From Rickettsiales bacterium (GTDB lineage: Bacteria > Pseudomonadota > Alphaproteobacteria > Rickettsiales > Rickettsiaceae): a DNA stretch of 6,341 nt. The DNA lies in assembly GCA_947508155.1 (NCBI GenBank), contig CANNRM010000035.1, positions 1 through 6,341 of the forward strand. The letters are read 5' to 3'. Of the stretch, positions 1-6,285 are shown piece after piece (within the stretch, counting starts at the first letter, position 1; every line of letters begins with the position of its first letter). Below the pieces are notes generated by a model. The model was not told the DNA's origin and ran no database searches. It was given only the letters and a program-made list of their open reading frames with translations. Both the position numbers and the translations under genes were made by a program.

Positions 1-101
1 CTCTTAGAAAACGTGACAAAAACTGCCAAGTAGTTAAAAGACATGGTAGAGTCTACGTTATCAATAAAAAAGTAAAACGCTACAAAGCTAAACAAGCTTA
101 G
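1..101 (+). CDS. rpmJ: 50S ribosomal protein L36, C-terminal part (5' end outside window)
   Basis: This is the 3' end of rpmJ, read in the frame starting at base 3 and ending with TAG at 99-101. The 32 visible residues start [19 protein letters not shown] and end KRYKAKQA. They match the C-terminal three quarters of the roughly 41-residue L36 found in alphaproteobacteria, so about nine N-terminal residues lie beyond the window edge. L36 is a small basic protein of the large ribosomal subunit that binds 23S rRNA. This is the longer form with a single cysteine in the visible part, so it lacks the Cys-Cys-Cys-His zinc ribbon of the short form. It converges on iscS; the gap between them holds two palindromic repeats. 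No clear rho-independent terminator follows it. Confidence 0.93.
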   Translation, partial: LRKRDKNCQVVKRHGRVYVINKKVKRYKAKQA

Positions 102-193
102 TGTAATCAATGTTGCGAGTGACGTTTTTACGTGCTGCGTTGACCAAAGTTTTTATTCTTATTCCATTTGTTTTATATTCGTAATTTTCGGTC

Positions 194-247
194 AAGCATC
201 ACTTATGCTTCCTGAGATCCCCGAATTTGCTGTGCAAATCCGAGGAT
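194..247. repeat. Palindromic repeat made of two adjacent hairpins
   Basis: Two stem-loops stand side by side. The first is AAGCAT (194-199), loop CACTT, ATGCTT (205-210), a perfect 6-bp stem. The second pairs 217-230 with 234-247 around the 3-nt loop TGT, with 12 of 14 positions paired. Read on the minus strand the second begins GTCATCCTCGGATTTG and ends in GGGGATCTCAGG. This resembles the dispersed palindromes of the pattern GTCATCC...GGATCTC that I recall from many Rickettsiales and other alphaproteobacterial genomes. It sits between the convergent rpmJ and iscS genes. It has no T-tract, so it is better described as a dispersed repeat than as an intrinsic terminator. Copy number cannot be judged from one window. 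Confidence 0.6.
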
Positions 248-315
248 GACGGATGCCTCGGCTATTTTAAGTTGAGTCTTTGATACACGATGCAAAGAGT
301 ATTTAGTGTCACGGA

Positions 316-423
316 GATGGCATTGATCAGAATTAGGTAATACTAGGAGCGAGGAGCGAAGGCTACAATTAGTAGCTGAGCCGACGAGTCGACGACGTAG
401 AACCAATTCTGATCAATGCCATC
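316..423. repeat. 108-bp MITE-like element with 19-bp perfect terminal inverted repeats
   Basis: Bases 316-334 (GATGGCATTGATCAGAATT) are the exact reverse complement of 405-423. The 70-bp interior is GC-richer than its surroundings. It contains a tandem 7-mer AGGAGCG at 345-351 and 352-358, a 5-bp hairpin GCTAC/GTAGC at 362-376, and a CGACGAG/TCGACGACG stretch at 382-397. There is no room for a transposase, and I see no clear target-site duplication. The right arm covers two of the three bases of the iscS stop codon. The size and the inverted termini fit a miniature inverted-repeat element or a rickettsial palindromic element. The transcript could fold into a long hairpin that ends or protects the iscS message, but no T-tract follows it. 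Confidence 0.7.
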
Positions 424-1675
424 AGTGGGATGACCATTGAATCTTGCTCAAATCTATTCCTTCCTGAACCATTTCCCATAATGGGCTCATTTCGCGTAAA
501 TGCTCTATTTTGCTCAGTACTAGCATAGTTGCATAATCAACCTCTTCTTCTGTTGTGAATCTTCCAATTCCAAACCTGATCGATGTATGTGCGAGTTCGT
601 CGCCAATGCCCATAGATTTGAGAACGTATGAAGGCTCTAAGGATGACGATGTGCAAGCTGATCCAGATGATACTGCTAAATCTTTTATTGCAAGGATCAT
701 GGATTCTCCTTCGATATAAGAAAAGCTCATATTAATGTTGCCTGGCCAGCGGTGTTCTGCATTTCCGTTGAGAAATATTTCTTTGGCGCCATTCATGATT
801 TTAGAGATGAATTTATCAGATAATTTTTTGATATGTTTGTAATCTTTTTCCATGTCTTGCATGGCAATTTCAGTAGCTTTGCCAAGACCTACCACTAGCG
901 TAGTTGGTACTGTACCTGAGCGCATACCACGCTCCTGTCCACCGCCATTGAATATTGGTTCTAGCCTTACGCGAGGGCGGCGTCTTACATATAAAGCTCC
1001 GATGCCCTTTGGGCCATATATTTTATGCCCTGAAATGCTTACCAAATCTAGATTGTATTTCTCAACATCAATTGGTATTTTTCCGAAGGCTTGAGCTATA
1101 TCGCTATGGAAAAATATTTTATTTGCGCGGCAGATTTTGCCTATTTCTTCGAGTGGTTGAATGACGCCAATCTCATTATTAATTGCCATTACCGATACTA
1201 GTAATGTTTTGTTTGTTATGGCTTTTTTGAGATCTTCTAGATCAATTAATCCATCTGCTTTTACTGGTAAATAGGTAACATCAAAGCCTTCTTGTTCTAG
1301 GTGGCGGCATGCATCAAGGACGCATTTATGCTCTGTGGCAACGGTTATAATGTGGTTTTTTTGATCTTTATAAAAGCGTGCTACGCCTTTAATGGCAAGG
1401 TTGTTGGACTCAGTAGCGCCTGAAGTGAAGATAATTTCTTTGGCTTCTGCTCCAATTAATGTAGCAACTTGTTTGCGTGCAAGTTCTACTGCGGCTTCAG
1501 ACTCCCATCCATATTCATGGCTACGTGAGTGCGGGTTGCCAAATTTTTCGGTAAAATATGGAATCATTGCCTCCATAACACGAGGATCAACAGGGGTAGT
1601 AGCTTGATAATCCAAGTAGATTGGAAGCCTTTTTCTAGATGCTACTAGTTTTGCTTTTAAAGTTTCTAAAGTCAT
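422..1675 (-). CDS. iscS: Cysteine desulfurase IscS
   Basis: IscS is a PLP-dependent cytosolic enzyme that takes sulfur from L-cysteine as an enzyme-bound persulfide, releasing alanine, for Fe-S cluster assembly and tRNA thiolation. The 417-residue product has the group I landmarks: LDYQATTP near 21, GATESNN at 86-92, His116, Asp192 and Gln195 around the cofactor, the PLP lysine K218 in SGHK, and the persulfide cysteine C341 in [10 protein letters not shown]. The C-terminus ([17 protein letters not shown]) is the conserved tail that binds IscU in E. coli IscS, so the protein is full length. I chose ATG at 1675 because it overlaps the upstream TGA as ATGA and has AGGGA about five bases ahead. 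An in-frame ATG at 1720 would add 15 unconserved residues inside the upstream gene. No iscU follows. The stop codon lies at the edge of an inverted-repeat element. Confidence 0.96.
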   Translation of the reverse strand: MTLETLKAKLVASRKRLPIYLDYQATTPVDPRVMEAMIPYFTEKFGNPHSRSHEYGWESEAAVELARKQVATLIGAEAKEIIFTSGATESNNLAIKGVARFYKDQKNHIITVATEHKCVLDACRHLEQEGFDVTYLPVKADGLIDLEDLKKAITNKTLLVSVMAINNEIGVIQPLEEIGKICRANKIFFHSDIAQAFGKIPIDVEKYNLDLVSISGHKIYGPKGIGALYVRRRPRVRLEPIFNGGGQERGMRSGTVPTTLVVGLGKATEIAMQDMEKDYKHIKKLSDKFISKIMNGAKEIFLNGNAEHRWPGNINMSFSYIEGESMILAIKDLAVSSGSACTSSSLEPSYVLKSMGIGDELAHTSIRFGIGRFTTEEEVDYATMLVLSKIEHLREMSPLWEMVQEGIDLSKIQWSSH

Positions 1676-3249
1676 TTTTTCCCTATTTTTTGCGTTATTC
1701 CTTGCCAAATTCTTCCCCAATTTGATGCAAAAGTTTCTATTTCATGCATGGTGCTATTGGCGCCTAATGACACTCTAATAGTACATTTTGCTTTCTCATC
1801 TTCAACTCCCATAGCAGTAAGAACATGAGATATCTTCATTTTTCCAGAAGAACATGCTGATCCAGCGCTTACGCTAATGGATGCGAGATCAAATTGAATT
1901 AATTGTTTTTGAGATTCAACTCTAGGCATTAAAATCATAGATGTGTTAGGTAATCTTGTGGTGTTTTTTCCATAAAACAAGGTGTCAGGGCAAATTTCTT
2001 GAATTATATCTTCCATTTTGTCGCGTAGCAATGCTATATGAGAATAATCTCCGATGAGCTCAGATGCCTTGCCAAATCCGACAATCGCAGCAACATTTTC
2101 TGTGCCAGATCTTGCCCCACGTTCTTGTCCACCACCAACAATCTGTGCTTTTATTGGAAAGCTAGCTTTATGCACTAGTGCCGCAGCACCAAGAGGTCCA
2201 CCAATTTTATGTGATGAAATAGTTATAAAATCAAGCTCTCCCAAATGCATTGGTATTTTGCCAAAAGCTTGCACAAAATCACTATGTACAAATAGTCCTT
2301 TTGCATGAGCAAGGGCAGTAATTTTATCCATATTTTCTTGTATTACGCCAGTCTCATTATTGGCCATAATAATTGATACCAATGATCCCACTTGTGCTTT
2401 ACCAATACATTCTTGATAATGATTCATATCTATCTGGCCATTATTATCTACTTTTATCAAGACTCTGTTGCCATATTCTTTAGCGCCTTCCAAAATAGAT
2501 AAATGCTCTGTGCTTGAGACTAGTATGTCTTTGCCTGCAAAATTATGTAGCAATAGATTATTTGCTGCAGTGCCAGAGGATGTAATGGTTAGCTGATATT
2601 CTCCTGTACCAAGTTTTATATCTAAAGCTTTTGCAATCTTGCCACGTGCATTTTCTATTAAAGCTTTAGCTCTGCGTCCATGCCAATGCAATGAGGATGG
2701 ATTGGATGCTGGTCCCGAGATGTTATTCATCTCTTCTTTTACGGTGGGATTTAAGGGGGTTGTAGCATTATAATCGAGATAAATCTTAGAGAGGGTGTCA
2801 TCTTTCTGTTCTGTTATTTTAGAATCTGGAGCTAAATTCAAAGATGATAAATTGCCAGCAATAACATCTGCAAGGGAAATGCTGCTTAAATAGCTAACAA
2901 CATTGTTTTCAAGGCCTTTCCATAAGTAATGTGTGGTGCATTTGACATGAGCTGAGCATTGCTTGTTATGGCCGCATTTGGGAACCATAACGTCGTTTTC
3001 AACTGCATTAATGATTTGGTATATGGTGATGTCCTCAGGTGCGGCGCTTAATTTATATCCACCACCAGGGCCTCGGATGGAATTTACGACCCCATTCTTT
3101 TTGAGTTTTAAGAAAAGCTGTTCTAAATAATTATGTGGAATATGTTGGCTTTGAGATATGCGTGACAGATTCATGGCTCCAATTCCTTGGGAGCGGGCCA
3201 TTTCTAACATTGCCATTACCGCATATCTGCCTTTAGTTGTAAGTATCAT
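1672..3249 (-). CDS. IscR-type Rrf2 regulator fused to a group I cysteine desulfurase
   Basis: One 525-residue frame carries two whole domains. Residues 1-135 are an IscR-like winged-helix Rrf2 regulator: it starts [15 protein letters not shown], has Glu43 in YLEQLF, the wing RGPGGGY at 59-65, and Cys92, Cys98, Cys104 and His107. Those four are the [2Fe-2S] ligands of E. coli IscR at identical numbers. After a linker of about 20 residues, 156-525 form a NifS/IscS-type desulfurase with LDYNATTP, His249, Asp324, Gln327, PLP lysine K348 in SSHK, and catalytic C466 in SAGSACSSG. It ends in [11 protein letters not shown] and lacks the IscU-binding tail seen in the next gene. Known family biology predicts Fe-S-dependent repression of this operon. 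The joined enzyme's role is inference: a second sulfur donor, perhaps for another acceptor. I recall Ehrlichia/Anaplasma proteins annotated as rrf2/aminotransferase class V. The only AAGGA is 18 bases before the ATG, so the ribosome-binding site is poor. Confidence 0.93.
   Translation of the reverse strand: MILTTKGRYAVMAMLEMARSQGIGAMNLSRISQSQHIPHNYLEQLFLKLKKNGVVNSIRGPGGGYKLSAAPEDITIYQIINAVENDVMVPKCGHNKQCSAHVKCTTHYLWKGLENNVVSYLSSISLADVIAGNLSSLNLAPDSKITEQKDDTLSKIYLDYNATTPLNPTVKEEMNNISGPASNPSSLHWHGRRAKALIENARGKIAKALDIKLGTGEYQLTITSSGTAANNLLLHNFAGKDILVSSTEHLSILEGAKEYGNRVLIKVDNNGQIDMNHYQECIGKAQVGSLVSIIMANNETGVIQENMDKITALAHAKGLFVHSDFVQAFGKIPMHLGELDFITISSHKIGGPLGAAALVHKASFPIKAQIVGGGQERGARSGTENVAAIVGFGKASELIGDYSHIALLRDKMEDIIQEICPDTLFYGKNTTRLPNTSMILMPRVESQKQLIQFDLASISVSAGSACSSGKMKISHVLTAMGVEDEKAKCTIRVSLGANSTMHEIETFASNWGRIWQGITQKIGKK
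1680..1685 (-). promoter_or_regulatory. Shine-Dalgarno of iscS inside the upstream gene
   Basis: Read on the minus strand, TAGGGA precedes the ATG at 1675, with five A residues between GGG and the start. It lies within the last codons of the Rrf2-desulfurase gene. With the ATGA overlap it points to translational coupling and decides against the longer in-frame start at 1720. Confidence 0.55.
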
Positions 3250-3341
3250 TTTGAATAAGTTAACTTTTCCTTGATTTTTTGGGAATAATGTGCTATAAGT
3301 ATATCTATCTTAAGAATATGCGATATTTTGAAGCTATTCAT
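3246..3341 (-). CDS. Possible 31-residue upstream ORF coupled to the Rrf2-desulfurase gene
   Basis: On the minus strand an ATG at 3341 opens a frame of 31 codons whose TGA (3248-3246) overlaps the ATG of the fusion gene as ATGA. The peptide starts MNSFKISHILKID and is rich in Lys and Ile, with no motif I recognise. It begins about 12 bases after the predicted transcription start. GAG lies six bases before its start, and an AGGA is too close to serve well. The fusion gene has no well-placed Shine-Dalgarno of its own, so coupling through this frame is a reasonable guess. An open frame of this length can also occur by chance. Confidence 0.2.
   Translation of the reverse strand: MNSFKISHILKIDILIAHYSQKIKEKLTYSK
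3271..3299 (+). promoter_or_regulatory. Possible promoter of the alpha/beta-hydrolase gene
   Basis: TTGATT (3271-3276), a 17-bp spacer and TATAAG (3294-3299) form a plausible sigma-70 promoter, helped by a TG one base upstream of the -10 box. The leader would be about 140 bases and would run through the IscR-like operator, where bound regulator could act as a roadblock. Poorer TATTAT/TATATT boxes nearer the gene (3390-3400) are alternatives. Confidence 0.35.
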
Positions 3342-3359
3342 ATCCTACTCGTGATGTGG

Positions 3360-3388
3360 ATCATATAATAACCTAGTAATTTAGTCAA
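3360..3388 (-). promoter_or_regulatory. Sigma-70-type promoter of the Rrf2-desulfurase/iscS operon
   Basis: On the minus strand the -35 box TTGACT (3388-3383) and the -10 box TATGAT (3365-3360) are separated by exactly 17 bases. Each differs from consensus at one position. Transcription would start near 3353, giving a leader of about 100 bases before the ATG at 3249. The -35 box lies inside the IscR-like operator, so bound regulator would block RNA polymerase. Confidence 0.75.
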
Positions 3389-3392
3389 CTAT
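3368..3392. promoter_or_regulatory. Candidate IscR type 1 operator
   Basis: A 25-bp imperfect palindrome consists of half-site ATAACCTAGT, a 5-bp centre AATTT, and half-site AGTCAACTAT. The E. coli IscR type 1 consensus is half-site ATASYYGACT, centre RWWWY, and half-site AGTCRRSTAT. The right half and centre match fully. The left half differs at positions 4, 7 and 9, giving 22 of 25 overall. The outer AT-rich bases extend the symmetry further. In E. coli, holo-IscR binds such sites over the iscR -35 region to repress its own operon; here the site covers the -35 box of the same kind of operon. It also lies about 52 bases upstream of the hydrolase start codon on the other strand. Confidence 0.7.
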
Positions 3393-3430
3393 TATATATT
3401 TCGCATATTCGATAACGCATTCCGTTTTGT

Positions 3431-3437
3431 AAAGGAG
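3431..3437 (+). promoter_or_regulatory. Strong Shine-Dalgarno of the hydrolase gene
   Basis: AAAGGAG stands six bases before the ATG at 3444. It is the clearest ribosome-binding site in the window and fixes that start codon. Confidence 0.8.
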
Positions 3438-3443
3438 TATATT

Positions 3444-4145
3444 ATGCCAGAAGTTTTTTTCAATGGTCCTGCTGGGCGTATAGAGGGTAGATATAACGCA
3501 TCTACTGTTAAAAATGCACCTGTAGCACTTGTGTTGCATCCGCACCCATTATATGGTGGTACGATGAATAACAAGGTAGTATATGCATTACATCAAACGT
3601 TAGTAGCGAATGGATTTACAGTTCTGCGGATCAATTTTAGAGGTGTTGGTAAATCTCAAGGTCAGTTTGACAATGGGGTTGGAGAGTTGACGGATGCTGC
3701 AACTGCTTTAGATTGGTTGCAAGCGCAAAATCCATCTTCTCCGCAAAGTTGGGTAGCGGGTTTTTCGTTTGGATCTTGGGTTGGAATGCAGTTAATTATG
3801 CGTAGACCTGAAATTACGAGTTTTGTATCTGTGTCTCCTCCGGTCAATAAGTATGATTTCTCATTCTTATCTCCATGTCCAATTCCTGGTATTATTGTGC
3901 AAGGTGATAGTGATAGTATAGTGCCTGAGGAAGCGGTATTGGATTTATACGGGAGACTTTCAAAACAGAAAATGTCACGTGTGCAATATCAATCTATTCA
4001 GGGCGCAGATCACTTCTTTCGTTCAAAGCTTCCGGAATTAGAAGACACTGTTGGTAGCTATGTCAGATCCAACCTAAATCTCGATGCACCACGATATATC
4101 AGCAAGAAACATGCTAAGGCGCAAAAATTGCTGTTGATTGGGTGA
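3444..4145 (+). CDS. Alpha/beta-hydrolase superfamily protein of unknown substrate
   Basis: The 233-residue protein has the alpha/beta-hydrolase layout of the compact family I know as COG2945, common in alphaproteobacteria. Near the N-terminus LHPHPLYGGTMNNKVV (31-46) is the family signature around the oxyanion region. INFRGVGKSQG (63-73) follows the third core strand. The nucleophile elbow is GFSFG with Ser108, the acid is probably Asp157 in GDSDSIVP, and the base is His190 in ADHFF. There is no signal peptide or membrane segment, so it should be cytosolic. Substrate and pathway are unknown; esterase, peptidase or thioesterase activity is possible. It ends with a basic tail (KKHAKAQK) that may be dispensable. 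It is transcribed divergently from the Fe-S operon across a shared regulatory region and lies 81 bases before priA in the same direction. The start is fixed by the AAAGGAG site. Confidence 0.88.
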   Translation: MPEVFFNGPAGRIEGRYNASTVKNAPVALVLHPHPLYGGTMNNKVVYALHQTLVANGFTVLRINFRGVGKSQGQFDNGVGELTDAATALDWLQAQNPSSPQSWVAGFSFGSWVGMQLIMRRPEITSFVSVSPPVNKYDFSFLSPCPIPGIIVQGDSDSIVPEEAVLDLYGRLSKQKMSRVQYQSIQGADHFFRSKLPELEDTVGSYVRSNLNLDAPRYISKKHAKAQKLLLIG

Positions 4146-4162
4146 TGATTATATTATCCTTG

Positions 4163-4217
4163 AATTTTGCTAGTAAATCTTTTAGGGTGGCTTGTGTCTA
4201 GGTCTTAAATTTTGCTA
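4163..4217 (+). repeat. Short direct repeat before priA
   Basis: AATTTTGCTA occurs at 4163-4172 and again at 4208-4217, each preceded by a similar CTT-R-A context. The rest of 4146-4226 shows no convincing -10/-35 pair and no Shine-Dalgarno close to the priA ATG, so priA may be cotranscribed with the hydrolase gene. The repeat may simply reflect a small duplication. Confidence 0.3.
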
Positions 4218-4226
4218 TGCAAGTCA

Positions 4227-6158
4227 ATGAAAACAGCCCTCATCCTCATCCCTCAAGCTAAACTCTTCCCCTTGGATTACAGCATCCCAGAAGGTGTGAC
4301 CCTGCAAAAGGGGCAACTCGTTATTGTGCCATATCGTAGCAAGCAAAAAATAGGCGTAGTGCTAGAGGTTGATATTGTTAGTACCGCGAAAAAGCTTCGT
4401 AATATCGAGAAGATCCTGCCAGATAAAATCAGCGAAAATATGCTGGAATTTATCAAGAAATCTTCCGCCTATTATATAGAGGAAATGGGGTCTATGGCAA
4501 AGCTAATGTTGCCTATAGATTTAACGGAAAATAAGAATGATCCATTCGAGCAAGAATTTGCAAATATCAATTTGCCAGATCTTTCAAAAGATCAGCAAGA
4601 TGCATTAGAAAAAATCTCACAAAATCATATTTCTGTACTTCATGGAATTACTGGTTCCGGTAAAACTGAAGTATATTTTTATCTCATCAAAAAAGCATTG
4701 GATGAGGGCAAACAAGCTTTGCTGATGCTTCCTGAAATTGCGTTGAGTAAACAGATCATACATCGCTTTGAGGAACGCTTTGGAAGCAAGGCCGTTGTAT
4801 GGAATTCATCCATTACGCCTGCAAAAAAACGTAAGTATTTCCTGGGCATTATGAATGGGTCTGTGAAGGTTGTAATTGGGGCGAGAAGTGGATTGTTTTT
4901 GCCATATAAAAACCTTGAGCTGATTATTGTGGATGAGGAGCATGATCATTCATATAAGCAAGATGAGCAGATACTTTATAATGCTAGAGATATGTCGATT
5001 CTTCGTGGGCATATTGAGAAAATTCCTGTGGTTTTAGGTTCTGCTACTCCTTCTTTGGAGACCTTTCATAATATACAACAGGGGCGCTATATAGAGGTTG
5101 TTTTGACATCGCGTTTTGGCGATGCTGTTTTGCCAGATGTTGTTGCAATTGATATGAAAAAGAAGCCAAAAAACAGCTGGATTTCTAATGAATTGAAACA
5201 AGCAATTACTGCAAAATTAGAAGTGCGTGAGCAGGTAATTTTGTTCCTGAATCGTAAGGGATATGCGCCTCTGCTTGTATGTTCAACTTGTGGGCATCGT
5301 GCAACATGTGGGTCATGTTCTACTGCTTTGGTATATCATAAATCAGCTAATAAACTTAATTGTCATCATTGTGGATTTTATACAAAATCATACACAAACT
5401 GCCCTGAATGTAGTGGTGAAAATACTATGATTCCATGTGGCCCTGGAGTTGAGCGAATTCATGAAGAGGTGATGGCTTATTTTCCAGATGCGAATATCCA
5501 AATTATGACGCGTGAGGAGATGAATACTCCTAAGAAAGCGGCTGAGGTTATTGGCAATATAATGAGTGGTAAGACTGATATTATAATAGGTACACAGATT
5601 ATCACCAAGGGCTATCATTTTCCGAAGCTTACTTTTGTTGGGGTTATTGATACTGATATTGGGCTTTCTGGCGGGGATTTGAGGTCATCGGAAAAGACTT
5701 TTCAATTGCTCCATCAAGTTGGTGGTAGAGCTGGCAGGGAGCAGATAAAGGGCATGATGTATTTGCAGACTTTTAATCCGCAGAGCGAGTTTATTCGCCT
5801 CTTAAAGGAGCATGATTATAATGGCTTTATGCGCGCTGAATTAGAAGGGCGGGTGAGTGGTCATATGCCACCGATTACGCGTATGGCAGCGCTGATTATG
5901 TCTGGTAAGAATGAGTTGATGGTGAAAAGGACTATGAGTGATATTATACGACTTTTACCAAAAACGGATAGGGTTGTGGTGCTTGGGCCAGTTGCAGCTA
6001 TTTTATCGAAGCTGCAGAATAGGTATCGATATCGGATTATGTTGATTGCGGATAAGCAATTTAATATGCAAGGATATATTGCTAGTATGGTGGAATGCCT
6101 TGATAAGAAGGTTTTGGCAGATTTAAAGGTGGATGTAGATCCGTATAATTTTTACTAA
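4227..6158 (+). CDS. priA: Primosomal protein N' (replication restart helicase PriA)
   Basis: PriA is a 3'-to-5' superfamily 2 helicase that binds stalled or D-loop forks and reloads the replicative helicase. The 643-residue protein has an N-terminal fork-binding region (LDYSIPEG near 17, VIVPYR near 33), Walker A GITGSGKT at 140-147, the DEEH box at 236-239, SATPS at 272-276, GTQIITKGYHFP at 455-466 and QVGGRAGRE at 497-505. Eight cysteines in four pairs (352/355, 361/364, 379/382, 392/395) form the zinc-binding insert. Walker A lies about 80 residues earlier than in the 732-residue E. coli enzyme, so the winged-helix region is reduced, as I recall for Rickettsia PriA. I chose the ATG at 4227 because MKTALILIPQAKLFPLDY is the usual family start. 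A TTG at 4212 would add five unconserved residues. No good Shine-Dalgarno precedes either start. It ends at TAA with PYNFY. Confidence 0.96.
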   Translation: MKTALILIPQAKLFPLDYSIPEGVTLQKGQLVIVPYRSKQKIGVVLEVDIVSTAKKLRNIEKILPDKISENMLEFIKKSSAYYIEEMGSMAKLMLPIDLTENKNDPFEQEFANINLPDLSKDQQDALEKISQNHISVLHGITGSGKTEVYFYLIKKALDEGKQALLMLPEIALSKQIIHRFEERFGSKAVVWNSSITPAKKRKYFLGIMNGSVKVVIGARSGLFLPYKNLELIIVDEEHDHSYKQDEQILYNARDMSILRGHIEKIPVVLGSATPSLETFHNIQQGRYIEVVLTSRFGDAVLPDVVAIDMKKKPKNSWISNELKQAITAKLEVREQVILFLNRKGYAPLLVCSTCGHRATCGSCSTALVYHKSANKLNCHHCGFYTKSYTNCPECSGENTMIPCGPGVERIHEEVMAYFPDANIQIMTREEMNTPKKAAEVIGNIMSGKTDIIIGTQIITKGYHFPKLTFVGVIDTDIGLSGGDLRSSEKTFQLLHQVGGRAGREQIKGMMYLQTFNPQSEFIRLLKEHDYNGFMRAELEGRVSGHMPPITRMAALIMSGKNELMVKRTMSDIIRLLPKTDRVVVLGPVAAILSKLQNRYRYRIMLIADKQFNMQGYIASMVECLDKKVLADLKVDVDPYNFY

Positions 6159-6186
6159 TGTAGGGTATCAATTCATTTTCCAGGAG

Positions 6187-6221
6187 TGTCACCCCTGTAT
6201 TAGTCCACTAACTCGGTGACA
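6187..6221. repeat. Nested inverted repeat after priA, possible bidirectional terminator
   Basis: TGTCACC (6187-6193) pairs with GGTGACA (6215-6221), and within it TTAGT (6200-6204) pairs with ACTAA (6207-6211). A competing short palindrome CAGGAGTG/CACCCCTG spans 6181-6197. The structure starts 29 bases after the priA stop. No T-tract follows on either strand, so it is not a classic intrinsic terminator. Another small dispersed palindromic repeat, like those beside iscS, is equally likely. Confidence 0.4.
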
Positions 6222-6285
6222 GATTGCGTAGGCAAGTCAGCAAGAAAGAGGCTGGCAATGATTCAAATTGTTGTTGCTATTCGTA

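Larger units (their letters stand above)
3314..3410. repeat. 10-nt inverted repeat flanking the operon promoter
   Basis: GAATATGCGA at 3314-3323 recurs as its exact reverse complement TCGCATATTC at 3401-3410. The two copies lie almost symmetrically about the -10 box of the minus-strand promoter. The left copy is itself part of a local palindrome, AATAT-GCG-ATATT (3315-3327). They could be paired binding sites for a second regulator or a looping pair. In an AT-rich intergenic region chance is also possible. Confidence 0.35.

Noticed and set aside
102..193. A terminator for rpmJ around ACGTTTTTACGT
   Set aside because: Only a 4-bp stem with a 4-base T loop and no suitable T-tract directly after it; too weak to call.
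203..406. A 67-codon minus-strand open frame beyond the iscS stop
   Set aside because: It is built almost wholly from the two palindromic repeats and has no ribosome-binding site or recognisable domain. It is explained by the repeats.
852..1607. Several plus-strand open frames opposite iscS
   Set aside because: The minus strand encodes a full conserved enzyme. The antisense frames have no domains and arise from its codon pattern.
1676..1720. A 15-residue N-terminal extension of IscS starting at ATG 1720
   Set aside because: It lies inside the upstream gene and matches no IscS N-terminus I know. The ATG at 1675 has AGGGA and an ATGA overlap.
2054..2308. Plus-strand open frame opposite the desulfurase half of the fusion
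   Set aside because: It mirrors the conserved PLP-lysine and [11 protein letters not shown] region in another frame and is not an independent gene.
3392..3847. Minus-strand open frames opposite the hydrolase start and middle
   Set aside because: They run antisense to a well-supported gene with a strong Shine-Dalgarno and show no protein features.
4217..4261. A 14-codon out-of-frame mini-ORF (starts MQVNENS) overlapping the priA start
   Set aside because: No Shine-Dalgarno and no attenuator-like structure; the His-Pro repeats come from the priA codons read in another frame.
5388..5618. Minus-strand open frame opposite priA
   Set aside because: It is antisense to the zinc-binding and helicase part of PriA and has no recognisable content.
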